Shown here: piece after piece, positions 7,169 to 9,865 of the stretch
Layout of the letters: each line of letters starts with the position of its first letter
Numbering within the stretch: position 1 is the first letter of the stretch
From: OCS116 cluster bacterium
Lineage (GTDB): Bacteria; Pseudomonadota; Alphaproteobacteria; Rhizobiales; OSC116
Reading direction: 5' to 3'
NCBI GenBank assembly: GCA_002402005.2
Contig: NVUS02000163.1
Coordinates: 1 to 9,865 of the forward strand
Length of the DNA stretch: 9,865 nt
Program-made: the position numbers and the translations under genes
Notes under the pieces: generated by a model
The model's database searches: none
The model's input: the letters and a program-made list of their open reading frames with translations, nothing else
Told to the model about the DNA's origin: nothing

Positions 7169-7764
7169 TCGTCTATCTTGGTTAAGTTTTTACGGGCAAA
7201 ATAATGCCATGTACCATCGGTGCCGATGGCCAATTGATAACCGGTATATTTGCCGGTTTTTCTGATATTGTTATATTCTGTGGGGGTGACAATTTTGAGC
7301 AGGTCAATCATATCCTCGGTGCAGGGATAGCTGAGGTCGGCCTCGGCAAAATATGGCCATATATAAAGATCTACGCCTTGGGTGAGGGGTTTTATGGCAT
7401 AGGGCAGGGACAAAATCTCGATCATTTGTGCCAAGATATAGCGGCCTTCGGTTTGTTGGGATTGAGCAACCCATGAATGAATTGGCGCGTTTTCATAATT
7501 GGCATCGGGGCCAAAATCGGGCACCGGCCAAATCTCGTTGCGATCGACAATTTCTAACATTGGGTTCATATTGCCAAATTGGGCGGTTTCGATAATGTCA
7601 TGTCGGGTGGTGATGACCAATTCGGGTAGGTTTGCGAGGTCGCCTTTTTTGGCGCAGTCAAATTCATGCGCCAAACTGGTGCTGGTGCTGCAAACAAGCA
7701 AAAAGACTGCCAAACTAGGTTTGAACAGTCTTTTTATTGTGCTTCGGAGTATGTCATTTTTCAT
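7165..7764 (-). CDS. Exported protein of unknown function
   Basis: A 199-residue protein with a Sec-type signal peptide: basic stretch to about residue 17 (STIKRLFKPS), hydrophobic LAVFLLV, and a likely signal peptidase I site after Ala32 (TSLA/HEF). The mature part is about 167 residues and probably periplasmic. It has two cysteines (37 and 148) that could form a disulfide, a YIWPYFAE segment near 134-141, and a C-terminal GTDGTWHYFA. The pattern of a TPxEY helix, then GKYTGYQLAIGTDGTWHYF, reminds me of conserved alphaproteobacterial proteins of unknown function; I cannot name a domain. It is the first gene of the six-gene minus-strand run and its stop overlaps the ygfZ start. No good ribosome binding site is seen. 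A strong hairpin lies within its signal-peptide codons. Confidence 0.8.
   Translation of the reverse strand: MKNDILRSTIKRLFKPSLAVFLLVCSTSTSLAHEFDCAKKGDLANLPELVITTRHDIIETAQFGNMNPMLEIVDRNEIWPVPDFGPDANYENAPIHSWVAQSQQTEGRYILAQMIEILSLPYAIKPLTQGVDLYIWPYFAEADLSYPCTEDMIDLLKIVTPTEYNNIRKTGKYTGYQLAIGTDGTWHYFARKNLTKIDE
7700..7735. terminator. Terminator-like hairpin inside signal-peptide codons
   Basis: AAAAAGACTG (7700-7709) is the exact reverse complement of CAGTCTTTTT (7726-7735). Inside it, CAAAC (7711-7715) pairs with GTTTG (7719-7723) around a 3-base loop, leaving only a 1x2 internal bulge. With U-tracts on both strands it has the shape of a bidirectional intrinsic terminator. It lies in codons 10-22 of the exported-protein gene, not in a spacer. 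It could attenuate transcription into the operon, or it could be a by-product of Lys- and Phe-rich signal-peptide codons. Confidence 0.45.
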
Positions 7765-7855
7765 AATTTCAAAACATAAGTTATAAAGTTGGTGCTTAAG
7801 TAACGATATAGCTTTTTAATATGTAAATCAATTATGCCAAATGAAATCTTTGTGA

Positions 7856-8137
7856 TTATTGTATGGTCTTATTGAGGGTAAACTCACCAGTGCGAATGCG
7901 TTTGGCTAGGCTTTCGGTCATTTTGGCCACTGGGTCTTCGCCATACTGGTTGACCATGTCTGAAATGGCGGCAAAAATAGCTGCGGTGGCAATCATATCT
8001 GATTCAACACCATCATTAATGGCATTTTCCCATGCATCCAACAAATAACCCAAAGCCCGTTGCTTTTCGAATTGTTGATCTACATGTTTGGTTGGATCAT
8101 CATCGATAAGGTCACTGTTATCGTTTAGATTTTTCAT
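7856..8137 (-). CDS. Small helical protein of unknown function
   Basis: A 93-residue acidic, probably cytoplasmic protein with no signal peptide, membrane segment or cysteine. After a polar N-terminus (residues 1-25) it appears all-helical: a helix around ALGYLLDAWENAINDGV, a second MIATAAIFAAISDMVNQYG, and a third ending in LAKRIRTGEFTL. The sequence resembles short conserved proteins in Hyphomicrobiales that I remember only as hypothetical. GGGG lies about 11 bases before ATG, a weak ribosome binding site. The gene is 91 bp upstream of the exported-protein gene on the same strand and could share its transcript. Its upstream spacer has two TTAA-N7-TTAA boxes, so cell-cycle control by CtrA is possible. 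Confidence 0.78.
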   Translation of the reverse strand: MKNLNDNSDLIDDDPTKHVDQQFEKQRALGYLLDAWENAINDGVESDMIATAAIFAAISDMVNQYGEDPVAKMTESLAKRIRTGEFTLNKTIQ

Positions 8138-8220
8138 ATATAATATCGCCCCAAAACTTCACATATCTATTTTTCGTTGAATTTAAAATAGCATGTTTGG
8201 AACGGAACGGGTGGGAAAAA

Positions 8221-8236
8221 TTAACAAAAGGTTAAC
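8221..8236 (-). promoter_or_regulatory. Full CtrA-like box (TTAA-N7-TTAAC)
   Basis: The sequence TTAACAAAAGGTTAAC is a complete match to the full CtrA consensus TTAA-N7-TTAAC. It is nearly symmetric, so it also reads as TTAA-N7-TTAA on the minus strand. It is 84 bp upstream of the start of the 93-aa gene. Binding is inferred from consensus only. Confidence 0.55.
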
Positions 8237-8252
8237 GCTGTGGATTTGGCTG

Positions 8253-8267
8253 TTAATATTCAATTAA
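8253..8267 (-). promoter_or_regulatory. Second CtrA-like box
   Basis: TTAA, seven bases (TATTCAA), then TTAA, lacking the final C of the full consensus. It starts 32 bp from the first base of the neighbouring full box, about three helical turns, so two dimers could sit on one face of the DNA. Confidence 0.45.
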
Positions 8268-8348
8268 ATCAAAGAGTTAAAATAGTTAAAATTTTATGAA
8301 TATTTACGGTTAACGAGTTATGAACAAGCTAATTTGAAGCGAATTTCT

Positions 8349-8912
8349 TCAATCAAACAAGATATCGACGGTTTCTTGGGTGTCGTTAATCGAGGTGTGG
8401 GTGAGGGACGTATCATGATGCTGCGCTACAGATGCTGCACCGCTATTGATAACGCCTGAGGCCAAATTTATCCGCTCGCGTAATTTTTCGGTCGTGCTGC
8501 TGCATAACATGGTGAGCGAAATTTCATCGAGCTGCATATCGGCTTTCATCGTGGCTTTAATGGTATCTTGGATGATGCGTTCCATCTCGCTGGTGATGGC
8601 GTATAGCGTATCGCGGTCATCGCTTAAGGCGGCGTGATAGGCTTCGACGATTAAATCTTGATCGGACAGGCCGCTTTCGGCAAAATGGGTTACATAATCT
8701 TTTGGTTGCCATTCGCGTAGCTCATCAATCAGGTCTGGCATGTCAACAATCATATCGAGTAGCATGATAACTTCGTTGAAATGATTGAGATAATCGGTTG
8801 CGAGGTAAGTTGTGGGGCTGATTGATTTGCCGATGACGCGCAGGTGAATATCATCAGAGCCACGCCTGGTAGATGATCTTCTTTCTGACAATTCTTCGAC
8901 TAATGACGACAT
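8349..8912 (-). CDS. Helical protein of unknown function with a VDxLFD tail
   Basis: A probably cytoplasmic protein with no signal peptide or membrane span. Counted from the ATG at 8912 it has 187 residues; a GTG at 8918 would add two more, and a stop codon lies directly before it. The N-terminus is charged (EELSERRSSTRRG). The middle looks helical, with a distinctive block DYLNHFNEVIMLLDMIVDMPDLIDELREW and a following DYVTHFAESGLSD. About 25 Ser/Thr/His-rich residues form a linker before the end, TQETVDILFD. That ending resembles the short tails of CheZ-type and FliN/FliM-type proteins, but the CheZ catalytic Gln/Asp motif is absent, so I do not assign it. Similar sequences in alphaproteobacteria are, as far as I recall, uncharacterised. 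No ribosome binding site stands at the usual spacing. Confidence 0.75.
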   Translation of the reverse strand: MSSLVEELSERRSSTRRGSDDIHLRVIGKSISPTTYLATDYLNHFNEVIMLLDMIVDMPDLIDELREWQPKDYVTHFAESGLSDQDLIVEAYHAALSDDRDTLYAITSEMERIIQDTIKATMKADMQLDEISLTMLCSSTTEKLRERINLASGVINSGAASVAQHHDTSLTHTSINDTQETVDILFD

Positions 8913-8945
8913 AAACACTTATATATATATTGTTGTAAACACTTA
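8912..8945. repeat. 10-bp direct repeat at the start of the 187-aa gene
   Basis: TAAACACTTA occurs at 8912-8921 and at 8936-8945, with an AT-only tract of alternating T and A between them. The first copy overlaps the GTG/ATG start region of the minus-strand gene, so a protein bound there could block expression. No known operator is recognised. Confidence 0.6.
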
Positions 8946-8970
8946 GCTTCCCTCTTTAGGATACAAAAAA

Positions 8971-8978
8971 ATGGTTAA
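8971..8978 (-). promoter_or_regulatory. CtrA-type half-site TTAACCAT in the divergent promoter region
   Basis: On the minus strand these bases read TTAACCAT, a half-site form reported for CtrA-regulated promoters in Caulobacter. It lies 59 bp before the minus-strand ATG and 55 bp before the plus-strand SRAP start, so either gene could be the target. An 8-base match alone is weak evidence. Confidence 0.3.
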
Positions 8979-9032
8979 CAAAATAAAAATTATGCTATGT
9001 CTAAGGTCTAAACCTGACTGGAATCGTTTGAA

Positions 9033-9815
9033 ATGTGTGGACGCTTTACGCTGATTGCCGAAATAGACTATATCGCTGAGCTGTTTGACAGTGTTGGGTC
9101 GATGAATATTACGGACAATTATAGCCGCCCGGCGGTGGAAATGCCGGCGCGTTATAACATTGCGCCGAGCCAGCCAGTGCTGATTATAAAAAACCAAATA
9201 GATGTGGTGCAAAGTAAGAAAAATACACCCAATATGCAGTTGGCGCAGTGGGGCTTTATTGCTGATTGGATGCGGGAGCCGCCGCGTAGTTTGATTATAA
9301 ACGCGCGTAGTGAAACTGTTTTGGTAAAACCGATGTTTAGAGGCGCGATTGAGCAGAATAGATGCATTATACCTGCCACGGGCTGGTATGAATGGAAAAC
9401 CATTAAAGGTGTGAAACAGCCATTTTATATGAGCCGTGATATGAGTAAGACTAATAATAGTTTGTTAGCTTTTGCTGGGGTTTATAGCCGGTTTATGGCG
9501 GCAGATGGTAGTGAGATTGACACGATAGCGATTATGACCAAGCCGGCGGTTGGTATGTTGAAACAAGTGCATGGGCGTATGCCGTGTTTGTTGCCACAAG
9601 AGGCTTATAAAAATTGGTTAGATGGCTGGAATATACGCGGGCGCACTGCGGTTGAATTGTTTGATGATGCTGAGGTGGACAGTTTGAAAATGCATGCGGT
9701 GAGCCGTGATGTGGGCAATAGCCGCATTGACCGTGTGCATTTTATTGATGAGATTGAGGTGGAAGGGGCTGTGGTAAAAATGCCAGAGCCTAAGGCGCAG
9801 TTGAGTTTATTTTGA
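9033..9815 (+). CDS. yedK: SOS response-associated peptidase-type protein (SRAP/YedK/HMCES)
   Basis: A 260-residue protein of the SRAP family, which forms a covalent thiazolidine link with abasic sites in single-stranded DNA and so shields them from cleavage. The sequence starts MCGRFT: Cys2 becomes the reactive N-terminus after Met removal, which fixes the start at 9033. Other family residues are present: Asn42 in YNIAPSQP, Asn90 in INARSET, Glu120 in GWYEWK and His180 in HGRMPCLL. The length is a little above the E. coli protein (about 220). The ribosome binding site is weak. No LexA-type operator was recognised upstream, so damage induction is not supported by sequence. It is transcribed divergently from the 187-aa gene, and its stop overlaps the convergent VOC gene by 9 bp. 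Confidence 0.95.
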   Translation: MCGRFTLIAEIDYIAELFDSVGSMNITDNYSRPAVEMPARYNIAPSQPVLIIKNQIDVVQSKKNTPNMQLAQWGFIADWMREPPRSLIINARSETVLVKPMFRGAIEQNRCIIPATGWYEWKTIKGVKQPFYMSRDMSKTNNSLLAFAGVYSRFMAADGSEIDTIAIMTKPAVGMLKQVHGRMPCLLPQEAYKNWLDGWNIRGRTAVELFDDAEVDSLKMHAVSRDVGNSRIDRVHFIDEIEVEGAVVKMPEPKAQLSLF

Positions 9816-9865
9816 GATGGGTTGATAAAAGCGCAATAAATAACCATCTGGGTCGGCAATGACGA
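9807..9865 (-). CDS. VOC/glyoxalase-family protein, C-terminal fragment (cut by window edge)
   Basis: Only the last 18 codons are inside the window, reading VIADPDGYLLRFYQPISK and then TAA at 9809-9807. The DPDGYLLRFYQ ending is characteristic of vicinal-oxygen-chelate proteins (glyoxalase, bleomycin resistance, dioxygenase superfamily), where this strand packs against the metal site. Substrate and subgroup cannot be judged from the fragment. The gene converges on the SRAP gene and the two stop regions overlap by 9 bp, leaving no room for a spacer terminator. Confidence 0.72.
   Translation of the reverse strand, partial: VIADPDGYLLRFYQPISK

Larger units (their letters stand above)
8138..8348. 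other. AT-rich intergenic regulatory spacer
   Basis: This 211-bp spacer follows the stop of the 188-aa gene and holds the promoter region of the 93-aa gene. It carries two TTAA-N7-TTAA boxes, two one-mismatch variants (TTAA-N7-TGAA at 8286-8300 and 8310-8324), and a short tandem GGAAC at 8199-8208. I see no coding frame, tRNA or clear terminator in it. Confidence 0.7.

Noticed and set aside
7688..7702. Lipoprotein signal at Cys25 of the exported protein
   Set aside because: The residues before the Cys are LLV, and a lipobox needs Gly, Ala or Ser directly before the Cys. A signal peptidase I site after Ala32 fits better.
8221..8330. Possible chromosome replication origin: CtrA-like boxes, AT-rich DNA and TGTGGATTT resembling a DnaA box
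   Set aside because: The DnaA-like word has two mismatches and is alone, and no origin-linked genes (hemE, dnaA, parAB, repABC) are present. Promoter control is the simpler reading.
8946..9032. LexA operator for the SRAP gene
   Set aside because: I found no GTTC-N7-GTTC or GAAC-N7-GAAC type element in the spacer.
8943..9212. Minus-strand frame overlapping the SRAP start and the divergent promoter
   Set aside because: Most of it is antisense to the conserved SRAP N-terminus, and the encoded peptide shows no recognisable family or ribosome binding site.

Overview
The window looks like ordinary chromosomal DNA from an alphaproteobacterium, most likely a Hyphomicrobiales (Rhizobiales)-type organism with a fairly AT-leaning genome (judged by eye). 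The case rests on the gene families and their order: an NrtR-like Nudix protein, a tyrosine-phosphatase-like protein, an HD-family hydrolase, 3-methyladenine DNA glycosylase I and a YgfZ-type protein lie in one tight cluster, an arrangement I associate with this order. A SleB-type cell wall hydrolase and several CtrA-like boxes (TTAA-N7-TTAA) fit the same lineage. I see no mobile element, CRISPR array, tRNA, rRNA or defence system.

Layout. Bases 1-2004 (+) are the 3' three quarters of pyruvate phosphate dikinase. A short AT-rich gap with a CtrA-like box leads to a membrane-anchored SleB-type hydrolase (2142-3554, +). Its stop codon lies in a 17-bp tandem repeat that runs into the stop codon of the convergent Nudix gene. 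From 7764 down to 3585, six genes run on the minus strand with overlaps or gaps of at most about 32 bp, so they are probably one operon. In transcription order they are: exported protein of unknown function, ygfZ, tag, HD hydrolase, tyrosine phosphatase-like protein, Nudix/winged-helix protein. Upstream on the same strand are two small conserved-looking proteins of unknown function (7856-8137 and 8349-8912). An AT-rich spacer with two clear CtrA-like boxes separates them. A divergent SRAP/YedK gene (9033-9815, +) follows, and its 3' end overlaps the last 18 codons of a VOC/glyoxalase-family gene entering from the right on the minus strand.

How the parts may work together. The operon joins alkylation repair (Tag), an Fe-S/folate protein (YgfZ), a probable nucleotide hydrolase (HD), a Cys-based phosphatase and a probable nucleotide-sensing regulator (Nudix-wHTH). 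With the SRAP abasic-site protein nearby, nucleotide quality and DNA damage handling is a loose theme, but that is inference. The most interesting signals are non-coding: the CtrA-like boxes before the wall hydrolase and the 93-aa gene, and a strong terminator-like hairpin inside the signal-peptide codons of the operon's first gene. Nothing here clearly amounts to a new multi-gene system.
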